A DNA stretch of 64,000 bases from Eucommia ulmoides. Its lineage: Eukaryota > Streptophyta > Magnoliopsida > Garryales > Eucommiaceae. The notes under the pieces were generated by a model. The model worked only from the letters and a program-made list of their open reading frames with translations, was not told where the DNA came from and did no database searches. Location: contig CM028335.1 of assembly GCA_016647705.1 (NCBI GenBank), positions 42,163,026 to 42,227,025 of the forward strand. The letters are read 5' to 3'. Made by a program: the position numbers and the translations under genes. How positions within the stretch are numbered: the stretch's first letter is position 1; each line of letters begins with the position of its first letter. Below, in pieces: positions 11,507-22,569 of the stretch.

Positions 11507-12461
11507 TCTCTTATCCCCCAAAACACTTGAGGAACATTTTTAGGAGTGTCTTGAGAGATCCAAGGCCTATCAACCAAGAGAAGATCACAAATCCAATAAG
11601 AGAAAACGTTCTCGGAGCGATTTTAGCGATGGTTCTTTGAATAACGGCTAGTATCCTCGTTTCTCTCTTTATCTCTTAGTTTTGGTTGATAGTTTTGTAT
11701 ATGTTTAGCTTGTATTTTTTGGTATTTGTGATTATGTCTATGAAAAACTAAACATATATTGTCTAGGGAGTGATTCGTTTATAAAAACGTTGTTTGGTTG
11801 AATCTATGTTTCGTTAATGGTTGTTCATGTTTATCTGATTGTCTTTACTATTTTATTACAATCTTAATATGCTTGTTATGTTATTAGGGTTGATTATGAG
11901 AATACGGGATTTGACACTCGAGATAGGTAACCTCAAATTCGGACTAAGGTTTAAACACAATGTGACGATCTAATGCCCCGGGAGGGCGTTAGAAACTATG
12001 CAATCCGTGAGGTTAGCGTGAGACTCATGTCACCAAGTATCATATAGACACTCAAGGAAAACTTTGGCATTAAATCAAAGTCACATATTCATTCACTTTA
12101 CACTCAGGAGAGGTAGTGAGTAAGATTTCGATATCTAGATTGCCAGATAACGTGAATGTCGTTAATATAAACTACATTGAATTGAACGTGTTTAAATGAA
12201 CGAAGTTAATCCCTAAACAATTTACTCCCTTCAACGTCAATATTAGTATATTAGATTAATTAGTTAATTAGTTTAGTACATTATTTTAAAAACAAAAATA
12301 TAAATTTGATTCGCTTAAATAAAGTTTGGTTATGATAATCGCAGTACTAAGCGACCATCTAATCCAATCCCTGTTGATACGACAACCCTAACTTTTCCCA
12401 CTCTACTAAAACTTGACCCATACACTTGCTGTGAAAGTAGCGACGTAATGTCGTGCTACCT

Positions 12462-12815
12462 GTTGACCGAACCCTGGCCTGTCGGTTGACCAACTAATTC
12501 AGCGTGCAAATTAGGCTAAACCTACCACCATAGTCGGTTGAACGATCTCCCCTTGGTCGGTTGACCAATTGATTCAGGGAGTTTTCCCATCTAATCTCCA
12601 GCACAGTCGGTTGACCGATTGCCTCCCAATTGGTTAACCGATTGGTTCAGAGACTTCCACTTTTCCACCCTTAAGCTCATCGGTTGACCGATCACCTTTG
12701 GTCGGTTGACCGATTGCTTCAGGATCTTCACATTTTGCTCTAAAAACCTTAATGTTTCAAACAGTTGACTGATCCTTTCTGATTAGTTGACCGATTGATG
12801 CTAGTTGGTCAATTT
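12462..12815. repeat. Minisatellite with GGTTGACCGATT core in copia LTR
   Basis: About five degenerate units of roughly 75-82 bp, each with one or two copies of (C)GGTTGACC(G) and a GATTCAG-like block. TTGAC occurs on the plus strand at about 12463, 12486, 12561, 12611, 12684, 12706, 12764 and 12786. The first unit is the one split by the Athila-like LTR. Its position corresponds to the GTCGAC-rich part of the other SIRE-like LTRs (13900-14210, 23963-24187, 26434-26470, 33195-33230). Confidence 0.7.
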
Positions 12816-13267
12816 CTTCTCAATTTTTGCTCCTCAATCTACTGTTTTAATTCAATTAACTGATTACTTTTCTCATATGACTGATTTGACCCTAAACTTT
12901 AATTTTTTATACTTTAATCATGATTTTTAATTATTTCACATAAATAGCACATAAATAATCAATAACTAGGATCCTAAACTCTAACAATTCAGCACACAAA
13001 AACATAACTCATTTAATAGTATCGTTTGTGATCCTAATTTGGGTTGCATTAAGAGTATAAGAGTATTGAGTTGTTTTTACCAAATTTTTTAATGTCTTCA
13101 ACACTTTTCATTTCTTCACTTTGTGCATCTTTGTACCCTTAACATTTTTATCATAAAATCTTCAACACAATCAATTAATAAAACTCTTTCTCAGAAACAC
13201 TCAACAAACACATTACTTCCATCAAAACATCAACATTTAATTGTCCATCAAAACCTAAGGATCAAGA

Positions 13268-13849
13268 AGAACCCAAACTCTATCAGATTTCGACCATTTT
13301 TATCCATGGAGTTTGGGTTTATCTATAGTCCATCATTTTATGTTTGGGTCAAGAAATCGAAGAATTCGAATGGTGATTATGTCTGCCTCGGGTTTTGAAT
13401 GAAGAAAGGTCGAAAGTTGTTAGAAATCTTGAAACCACCGATAAGTGACATAGTCTAAGATTGTACTCCTGAGGAAGAAAGTATTTCTAAAAAATGGAAA
13501 TATACCTTGATTATGCAAGCTTTGTTTAGTATCTATAATCTTTGATTGTTAATATATTTTTTTCTTTCATGACTAACATTTCAATACAGATAGTAGAAAG
13601 GACAAATAGGATAAGAGCAAAGGAAAGAAGCAAGAGAAAACTTAGAACGTCACCCTTCAAGCATTTATGTTCCAAGGATGTCTGACGCCATAACTAGATT
13701 CACAGTAAACAAAACATAAAATCCCCATGATATTACAACCAAAATAACCACACATCAAAACCCAACGCCTTATTTCCCAATTCAACAACTGGACTTCACT
13801 AAAAGGCCATAGACCCAAAACCCATCGTGCACCATAGAAACTTGGTCTT
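13268..13849. other. Unassigned AT-rich sequence
   Basis: Lies between a solo copia LTR and a partial one. A 91-codon frame (13123-13398) crosses the LTR edge and is not recognisable. I see no protein similarity or repeat boundary here. Confidence 0.4.
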
Positions 13850-14668
13850 TTGATACAAAGAGTACAATTCGAGACAAGTTTGGTACACTATGGGATTGCC
13901 TCTAGGGTGGAGGTCCATCTGTCGACCACCCAAAACCTATCAGTCGATTGCCCAATTCAGGATATAGTCAAGCCAAAAATCCTTCGTCCATTATTTGACC
14001 GCTCATACTTCATCTGTCGACCGAACGATTCAAGATGTTTCACAGGTCGACTCACCTGTCGACCGGAACATTCAGAGACTTCCTCTTTTAGCCATAGGTC
14101 GACCTATCTGTCGACCAACTGATTCAGAGAGTTCACCATTTAAGCTTAGGTCGACCTACCTATCGACCGAGAGATTCAGCAACTTCGCTTATCTTTCATA
14201 AGTCGACTGATCAATACCGGAATCCTCTCCTTAATCCAATTTTAATTTTTTTTCTTTGACGTTTTCACTCCTTTAATCAATTTCTTTTCTCGGTTAGCTC
14301 CACTAAAATATTAAATTCAATTTTAATCAATTATCTTTATTTCTTTTTCAATTACACATAGGAACAAATAATTTAACTAATTAGGATCCTATAAAAACAC
14401 ACATAATTTTAAAAAATATTTTATGTCGTGTGTGATCCTAACTGGGATACATTAAGAGTTAAAATTTAACCTAAGTTATTTTTCCTAGGTTCTTCAATTT
14501 CTTCAAACTCTTAATCTTCCATCATCTTTGTCATCGTCATTAGCATTGTCACAATATCTTCATGATCATTTTTATCACTGGAACTAATAAACTAAAACAC
14601 TCAATGAGATCATTAGTTCCACCAAAAACATCAACATTTAATTGTTCATCAAAATCTTAGGATCAACA
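13850..14668 (-). mobile_element. Partial SIRE-like copia LTR (right half)
   Basis: Ends ...TCTTAGGATCAACA, like the other SIRE-like LTRs, and shares TGTGATCCTAACTGGG...CATTAAGAGTT (14431-14462) and AACATTTAATTGTTCATC (14632-14649). Between 13915 and 14210 it holds several GTCGACC repeats with GATTCAG blocks. The left boundary is uncertain and the left half is missing. Confidence 0.55.
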
Positions 14669-14829
14669 CCTACAAACTCGAAACACTGGAAGAAAGACTA
14701 CTGAAGAATCCACAAAATGTAGAGCACCTAAACAGTATCTCCAGTAGTATGTGCAATCAATGTTTTTCTAAATAAAGACCTGTGTTTTACTCAAAATATT
14801 TGCAAGTATCTACACATGTCGAGAAGCAT

Positions 14830-15390
14830 CAGTAGACTGAATCGATAAGGAATCCTTAGCCCCTAACTCGGTGATCCCCTATGTGAAGGGAGTCACCATC
14901 GACCAATAACGAGACTAGTTTGATAGGGCGGCCTCGGCCCCTAACTTGACAACAAGCCCTCAAAATCTTTAATTCGGTTCTGGTAGGCTACACGCCATCA
15001 ATAGCATGGCTCATCAGATAGCTATGGTCTTTATCGAGATTCAATTCCTTTCACACCTCATGGGAAATGAGTCACCACTAACCAATGGCAAGACTAGCTC
15101 AATAGGGTGGCCTTAGCTCCCAACTCGACAACAGGCCATCAATAAGCTTGAATTCGAAAACTTACCAAGCCCTCAGTAGTCTGGTAAAGATCTGATTCCT
15201 CACGCTCCACGTGGGAAGGGTGTCATTGCAGACCAATGGCAGGACTAGCTCGATAGGGTGGCCTTAGTTCCCTACTTAATAACATACCCTCAACAAATTA
15301 GAATTCGAAAACTCATCAGATGACGACGGCCTCTGGTGGAGATCCAATTCTTCACATCACGCGCAGGAAGGATGACGTGATGAAATATCC
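14830..15390. repeat. Tandem repeat, about 150-180-bp units, in Tat 3' region
   Basis: Four degenerate units. The shared block GACTAG(T/C)T(T/C)(G/A)ATAGGG(C/T)GGCC occurs at 14913, 15092 and 15243, each preceded by (G)AGTCACCA or similar and ACCAAT. The fourth unit is partial (15349-15390). Tat elements are known to carry variable tandem repeats between pol and the 3' LTR, and this fits that position. Confidence 0.65.
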
Positions 15391-15596
15391 CCCCGTACAT
15401 TCGTTCACATCCGATAATTCGTGCTCACATTCAACAGGTGTCCAATGACGATCTGGAGAACAACATCATCAGAAGTGCTAAAAAATCCTCCAATACTCAA
15501 GTTTCCTTGATGAGGGAAGCCGCAAAAGAGAAGAGGCCACCGACAACCATCTAAGTTTTTAGCAACTCCAAATACAATAACAAGTTTGCACATAGA

Positions 15597-15597
<1 letters not shown>

Positions 15598-15645
<48 letters not shown>
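15598..15645. repeat. Poly(A) tract of 48
   Basis: An uninterrupted run of A with no obvious retroposon body ending at it. It may be an expanded homopolymer, a short retroposon tail or an assembly artefact. Confidence 0.8.
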
Positions 15646-15648
<3 letters not shown>

Positions 15649-17180
15649 CAAACCTCCATATACTCGGGCCAACCCGATAACCCTTGTCCACCCAAGTAGA
15701 GGGCTAGCGAGGAATGGCTTCCATGCCTTATAAACTTGGGTCCACCACTGGACGATCTATTACAACAAGGCTCATCAATATTAGGCTACTATCATCTAAA
15801 ACTATCTCTTACAATCTTACAAAGTTTCCTACATTACGTGACTCAAATTCGACTATTTGCGACAACAACTAAAAAGACTTTACGCTACCGAAATACATAC
15901 AGCAAACAAAACAAGTAGATAAGAAAAAAGAAATAGAGATGTTTATTCATATGAGTAAACTTTCTATACAAGTTCTCTCAAGTACATCTTTAAACAAGTC
16001 ATCTAGCGCAGTATAGAAAATTCCCTACGAGAAATATGGAAGAATGAAGATAATGCCAAAGAATTTGTAGAAGACACGATTGGAAACTTCCCAAAAAGAA
16101 ATAATGTCAAGAGTAAGAATCCCATTGGCTCTGACTAGTTCCCAGGGGAGAAATACATTTTTCCCTGAAAGAAGGACTGGAGCAAGTCCCATGAAGTTTC
16201 ACCCATTTTCTCACTCAAGGAAGGAGGCTGCCCCTCAAGTGATGAAGAAGAAATATATATTTTTTTCTAAATAACTGGAAATCATGAGTTCATCGGAAAG
16301 AGATGACACATGTGTACCTCAAATCTCCCAAAGTAGGACAGCAAGTTATTTGAACAAGATCGATTAACCTACATCAGGTAAAATTAAGGTTTCCTAGACC
16401 CAAAAAAAACTCACAGTTCAAAGGACGCTCATACCCCGCCATGTAGAAATCAAGGGCACAAGCCGCCAAAGAGACGACCATCTCTGGGAAGGACTGGCAG
16501 CAGCACATCTCTGGAAGGGACCAGCAGGACGCTATAGGAGAGATGGCGTACTCCTTAATAGCCAATTACAGCGAGAAGACTCCCCCTCTGCAGGAGCCAC
16601 GCCCCGTGGAGAAAAAACATTCAATTTTATCCGTAGACGAACAGCCTGACATTACTCCACAGAAGAACAAACTTCCTCAATCGCTGGACCACCTCCGGCT
16701 AAGGCTTAGTAGGCCACGCCTCTTAGGCCTCAAAACATCCTAGGTTACTAGGGTAGCTTCCATACACGAGGACGAAAAGAACTCCAAACATTTTTGGATA
16801 ACAGGAGCATTGAAGCTATCAAACGGTTGTTGAACAAAGACCTCCGCCTTCTGAAACTCATCGCCACAATCAACCTCAGAGCTTATGAAAAGGCCCATTG
16901 TATACAAATATGAAAGGCTAGAAGAATTATTCAGGGATGAAGAAGTGCGCCAGCCAAGTGCTACTTAAATAGGCATCCCTGACGAAATGCCAAGAGACGC
17001 GTGTCATTAATGATGACAGTCGAGCCACGATATTGAGTGCTGACAAATGAAAAATTCAACAAATCTCCATAAAGACTAAATGTGGATACGTTTCATGAAG
17101 ACTGTATCTAGACATACACTCATACCAGTCTTGCCTTGAAAACATGTGAAATTTAGCGCCAGAATCAGCACTATGTGGCC
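15646..17180. other. Tat-type 3' non-coding region
   Basis: No supported coding sequence. It lies between the tandem repeats and the antisense ORF, consistent with the long spacer of Tat elements. Short frames (16080-16274 plus, 16374-16565 minus, 16543-16743 plus) are not recognised. Confidence 0.4.
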
Positions 17181-19260
17181 TCTAGCCTAGATCCACTCGG
17201 CTGAAGGTGTCACTTGGGAAACAGAAAAAAGCAAAAAATTGAGTGGACAAGTAAAGAAAGAAGCAAAAATACAACTTTATTAAACAAGTCTTGTGCATAA
17301 CAGGGGCATAACCCTCTAGTTCAAAAGGAGGAAAAATACAAAATTTATGAAATCGAAGTGCCTCTTGGGTCATAGGTTTTATCCCATAATAGGTCCCTCT
17401 CTTCTCCTCCCTCTGCGTGGAATAGAGCATCCCTATGCATCCCCTCTATCACGGTGGCTTGCCACAGACTTGGGCTTAGGGGACTGCCGGAGTCGTCGCT
17501 CTAGGGACACAATCTTTTCCACGGCCTCAACAGACCTTTGCTAAGCGCCAACAATCTCTTGTCTTAACCTCTTTGCATCGTAGAGAGCCTCTAAAGCTGA
17601 GCATTTGGCTTTCGCTGCCCTACGCTCCTACTCCTCCATACGGGCCCATGTCTCATCCCTTTCTCACTCTAGGACTTCGAGCCTGGACAAGATTCTCATC
17701 CACTCCTCAAGTAGAACGAAGGAGGAAGACACGGATTTAAACCCATCGATGGATGTCAGATGATTCTCAAAAGATCATTATATTCAAAGAAAAAGTAAAA
17801 TATTCTTACCATAACATTCGAATACAACAAGGTCCGCACCGAATCGCTACCCAGCTCCGCAGCAGCCACCACAACATTCCCCAGGAAAAATACAACTTGA
17901 GCCCACCTCATCGTATCCTCTAAGAAGAGAAGAGTCTCCTTACCAGTCATTGACCCCTTAGTTCTAGGGGATTGCTCCACGGGATCACAAGATAATGGCC
18001 TATCTCCATAAGGCTTGCTTATCTTCTCTTTCTTATTCCCAGAAGTTGTTGGAAGAGACCCTCACGCTCTTTTCACCGCTGGTTTATCACAAATTATAAT
18101 GCCAACGGCGGGACTATACCTTCTCTTGATGAAGTCAAGGTTCGAGCTAGGAGTCACCCCCTAGGGAAGCTATGAACGAGACTACCACTATCTCAGCTCC
18201 TTGTCCAGCCACTGACAAATCCGCTGGAAAAGATTAAGGAATTACACCAGCCCTAGCATCTGACAAGACCTTTGGCTCGACATCCAACAATTTTGTGTCA
18301 ACCACTACCAAAATACAAAGAAAAAAATAATCTCAGAAAATAAAAATCATAACGAATTCAACCTTCTTACCCAGACGACGCATCCAAAAGATATGGTTTG
18401 GATCCTGAACATGAATTCAAAATCGGATAACCAGTAGCCTCAGCAAGAGCCATAAAGAAAAGGTCGAACGACGTAGAAAAGTAACCACGGCTTCTTCCAC
18501 CTCGCTCAGAAGATGAGGTAACCCATGATAAGAGAAGAGTAAGGGTGCAAACTTACTTGGATCTTGCTACTCCTTAGGCATTAGGTGGGCCCTATCTCCT
18601 CTCAAGGATTACTCCTAGGACTCCATCACCAAAATCCACCTATTCCACAACCTCAGGCTATCCATGAGAACCCTGGTGATAAGATGTTCGAGCTCGAAAT
18701 TGATACCAGTAGTTAAGTAGGACCATATACCTAGTGAGCTGATAAAAGTAGAAGAAAATAGAAGACAAGGAAAGGATGTCGTTCTGCAAGCACAGAATGG
18801 TGAACCCAACTATTAGCCTCCACACGCTAGGCACCAACTATGAAAGTGCTAGCTGAATCATATGGAGGACTTCACGAAAAAAAAAAGAATGAAGTGGAAA
18901 GTGAACTCCACTATGACGAGCTTCATCATAAAAAGCAGTGTATCCAAACAGACACTGTATTATGTTCCTCAAAGGCACAGGAGCAATCATATTCAAGTTT
19001 AATAGTGTGAAGAACTCCCTACGTATATAAAAAAAATATGGAAGTCCCTCAGGTGACTGAAAACACGACGGGTTGTTTCTTATCTTCGCTCATCTATCAG
19101 CATTAGCATCAGAAGTAGGGTGGCAATGGGGTTTCGCTGGGTATACCTCTTTTATTTTGAGCTATCACAAAACCAACTGTCCTGGCACTGCTAGCATCAC
19201 CACCATACATCCTAGACGACGGCCCAACATTGTTATCGCCACTCGACACTTTGGATGATG
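17180..19260 (-). pseudogene. Antisense ORF of a Tat element, decayed
   Basis: Minus-strand reading gives a plant-transposon-type protein in pieces. Near 18780-19050 it reads YFFYIRREFFTLLNLNMIAP, VWRLIVGFTILCLQND and FYFYQLTRYMV, resembling the conserved domain annotated as 'putative gypsy type transposon/plant transposon protein'. Near 17440-17745 it is a charged, Glu/Arg-rich coiled-coil-like stretch (LEEWMRILSRLEVLERERDE). Frames are broken by stops. Tat-lineage elements are known to carry such antisense ORFs next to an LTR. The role of the protein is not established. Confidence 0.6.
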
Positions 19261-19652
19261 TCCTAGTCTCGTCATCACCCCCACTCCTAGAAGGGCAAAA
19301 AGAAGATCATAAACCTCTTGCCATTATAAAATGCAGCAGGTGGATGTACTGACTGTTTGACAATGAAAGTAACACTCTAGATAACATGTATGCAAAGTCC
19401 ACAAACTCCTCTATTTAAATCGATCGAACACTACTCCCCATCAGCCATCATCAGGAAAGCTGAAACGATCAGCCATCAAATCAAGTCATGCGGCAGTTAA
19501 TGCCCGGAACTCTCAAAAGACTAAAAGTTGGGACGTTATGCCGCGACCAAAGTGCTGACCGACGCATCCCAAGAAAAAGTGAAAGAACGTTGAATCATCA
19601 TCCAAATATTCTTAAGGTGTGAAATCATTATACCTCTGGAAATAGAGGCATC

Positions 19653-21687
19653 TGATGAGAAAGAATTTATCTAGAAGACACCAGGGCACCATGTGGCCTC
19701 AAACACGCCACTGATCTGGGATCTCCAGAACTAACCGGTCGAACGGGCCCCTTGAAACACTTGCTCTAGGTCAAAGCACCTGATCAGGTCTCTACATCCC
19801 ACACGGGTTAATACTCCTAGGGTATGAACGCTATCATTGACAAAGCCATTAAGGACATTAAATGATTCATTAAACGACATTAAATATACCCTTAAAAGAA
19901 GTATTGAATGACTATATTTTGATCATCATGACAAAATATTCATGATCACCTACAAGATACTAGGAGATCTTGATCAATGTTGAAGCCTTTTAGCATTAAA
20001 TGCCCAATTAAAACAGACTGACTATGCCTACGCACTCACCATTGCACAGGCATACCTTTACCTATAAAAAGCATCTTGATTTCATTAGGAACCAAGTGTT
20101 TCCAAACCAATTCTCTACCTAGGCTCAAATTCTTATCTCGTTCTCTTGATCTCATATGCTTTCTACATCATAAACACACAAATTCTGGAAAAAAAACTCT
20201 TGAAAGGTGTTCTTCACACTCTTCTGACAAGAGTTCAAGAAATTCTTCAAGAACAACCAAGAAAAAAAAAATAGGAGATTAAAGGAGGAGAAGAAGGAAA
20301 AAACACTTATGGAAAAATCACTCCTCTAAGTTAGCTATATTTTTCTTAGAACTTCTCTTCATATTTTGTTTGTTTATCATACTTTGATTTGTTTGTACAT
20401 ATTGTTCTTTGGTTGTTTTTAGTGTCTTAGGTTATGAATATTGTGTATATAGTTTCGTGGATTTTTTTATTTTTTATTTTTCGTGTATGAGTGTGTGTGT
20501 GTGTGTCAAGAGTAACAAGAACATGGTATATGCATAGCATCTTTGGCCTTTTGTCAAGAACACATAAAATTAAACTCAATGAACTTAAAATAAACCACCA
20601 ACAATGGAATCTTGACTATGGATTGCTAACTACTAACAACTAACATTTACTTGTCCTACTTTGCGTCTTTCCACGCTAACCTAGATCATGGCCCTACCCT
20701 ACGTCTCAGGCTGTGGACTGGTACCCTTATATATATAATCTTAGATCATGGACTAACCCTACGTCTTAGATCTTGGACTGGCACCTTTTACACATTATTA
20801 TGTCTAAATCCTTGTGGTTAAAAAGATGAATAAAGGGAGGTCCTCTATTCCTTTGGCGATAAGTGTGTACCATTTTCAGAAATGTTTTGTCCTTCTTAGT
20901 TATGAGTAGGGTTGGAACTTATATTCCATATTTTCTTGTCTTTTGGACTAATAAGTGTAAACCTTAACATTAAACTTGGAGTGCTCTTGATAAAATCAAA
21001 TGTGCATATCACTTAACATTTATATCATGTGTAGTTCTTATTTTTCCTAAATAAACAAAAAAGAAATAAAAAATAAAGAAAATAGTTTCTCACATAAGAG
21101 TTATTCTACATGAAAAATACTTGGTGTTTTACTCTGAAAAATAAACCTTTGTTTTCTCTAAATTATTTTCATAAATAAATGTTTCAGATACTTTGCCTTA
21201 AATAAAACTTTTACTACTTGTTATTATGTTTTCTATACTTGAAACATTGTTTTTCACATTCAAAATAAAAATGTGTTTTTCTTAAAATTAGTTTAACCAT
21301 TTAAAAAAAAAAAAAACTAATTTTTTAAAGTTAAGTTTACAAATAAAACTTCCCCCGTGCATAACCCACCCCCGAACTTAAAAAAAATCTCTAGTAAAGA
21401 CCTAGTATTTTTTGAGTCAAAACATGGGCCTTTTCTTAAAATAAAATGATTTTCAAAATCTCAGTGACCTAGCACACCATTTAACCCAATACTAAGTGGC
21501 GACTCCATTTTTTAAATAAATCTTAGCCCAAAAAACATTTTCAAAACCGGCACCTAGAAAAGCCTCTAAAACTACGTTTTCTAAAATGAACGAATTTTTG
21601 AGGATTTCAAGAAAGAGGAAACCAAAATCTTGTTCCCCTCTTCTTCTCACTTTCTTCTTTCTATTTTCCAAAATTCGGGGTGCGTCA
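19653..21687 (+). mobile_element. 3' LTR of Tat-type element
   Basis: Starts TGATGAGAAAG after the purine-rich GGAAATAGAGGCATC and ends ...ATTCGGGGTGCGTCA, a typical Tat-like LTR tail preceded by AAGTGGCGACTCC (21493-21505). A TATA-like ACCTATAAAAAGC is at 20059-20071. Length is about 2.0 kb. No second LTR copy is seen, and boundaries rest on motifs rather than on a paired alignment. It probably belongs with the antisense ORF and possibly with the pol at 5121-9696. Confidence 0.55.
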
Positions 21688-22569
21688 CCCATCCCACCAC
21701 CTCATTAGAAAGAGGGTGAGATCCACGCTACTTGCCATACCAGTACTTCAAGAATTAAGGAAGGCTTTCTAAACAGGTTTTCCTCCACTTCTTTATATAA
21801 ATGTCAAAACCCCAGTGGTTCGAGGTACATGTTGGGTGATATTCACTATCATATACTCTTATCCATATTACACTACCTTTCTTCTTAGAAACCTGTACTG
21901 ATTCTCACACCGGAGGCGCAACGTCGCCAAGGCCACTCATAATGCATCATATTTCAGGAACCAAATCGAGAGAAAGTGAGTTAACCTTCGCCGCCAACCA
22001 TTATCCCCAGTCTAAGAAGATGACGTGTCTGGTGATCCACTTTCAGGCATCATCAACAATAAAGCACAAAATCAAGTATACTGAATTATACAAGTCATTT
22101 GTATCTCCAGTAAAAAAAAAAATCAATAATCAGATTCAAAGATTTATTTAGAAAACGATTTTTCAAAGTTCAAATAGATTTTCAAAAGCAAGATTAAAAT
22201 GTAGTAGTAATTTAGATAACACTTAAGTACATAGTTGAGCTAATAGACTTATAAAAAAAACAGATCTACTACAAAAATAAGAAAGATTTCGCTGAAAATT
22301 CTCACAGAATGGTTTAAATACGAATACAATGAACTCGATTTCCATGATGATTTTTTTTCACAAATGTCTTCAAGAGTATAATGAATTTTCTGACATTATT
22401 TCTTTCATTTGATCTAAATCTTTCAAACATTGCTCATTTTTTTCCAGAAAAATATTACTTTAAGATCTCCAAAAATCTAACTTTTCTTGATGTCGAACTC
22501 TAGAAAACGCAGCTTATAATATAGGAAATTTAAAGAAAGCCTCCAACAACTAGTTTTGTAAATAATAAT
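21688..22569. mobile_element. Probable fragment of another gypsy LTR, then unassigned AT-rich DNA
   Basis: 21770-22060 has CTTTATATAAATG followed by CACACCGGAGGCGCAACGTCGCC (21906-21928), a combination seen in LTR ends of Tat-type elements. 22060-22569 is AT-rich with nothing recognised. Confidence 0.35.

Larger units (their letters stand above)
11133..12461 (+). mobile_element. Solo Athila-like LTR with GTTGA target duplication
   Basis: Starts TGATAGGTG and ends GTCGTGCTACCT. It is flanked by the direct repeat GTTGA at 11128-11132 and 12462-12466, the 5-bp duplication expected for LTR-retrotransposon integration. Its blocks are collinear with the LTR at 1663-3203 (TTTTCGAGTATTTT, TTTAGATATTT, TATA, GGATTTGACACTCG, CCCGGGAGGGCGTTAGAA). 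Internal domains are absent, so it arose by LTR-LTR recombination. The 3' dinucleotide is CT rather than CA, probably a mutation. Confidence 0.85.
9697..13267 (-). mobile_element. Solo SIRE-like Ty1/copia LTR, split by an Athila-like LTR
   Basis: Plus-strand start TATTAGTCCAGTGAGCTACC followed by CAAGAGGGGGTGAATTGGG, and end ...CCTAAGGATCAAGA, match the ends of the LTRs at 22570 and 24340. In related copies PPT and PBS positions show that the element reads on the minus strand. A minus-strand TATA sequence lies at 10760-10771. The 11133-12466 segment is a later insertion; without it the LTR is about 2.2 kb. Neither a polypurine tract nor a primer site flanks it, so it is probably a solo LTR in the Tat integrase. 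Confidence 0.65.
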
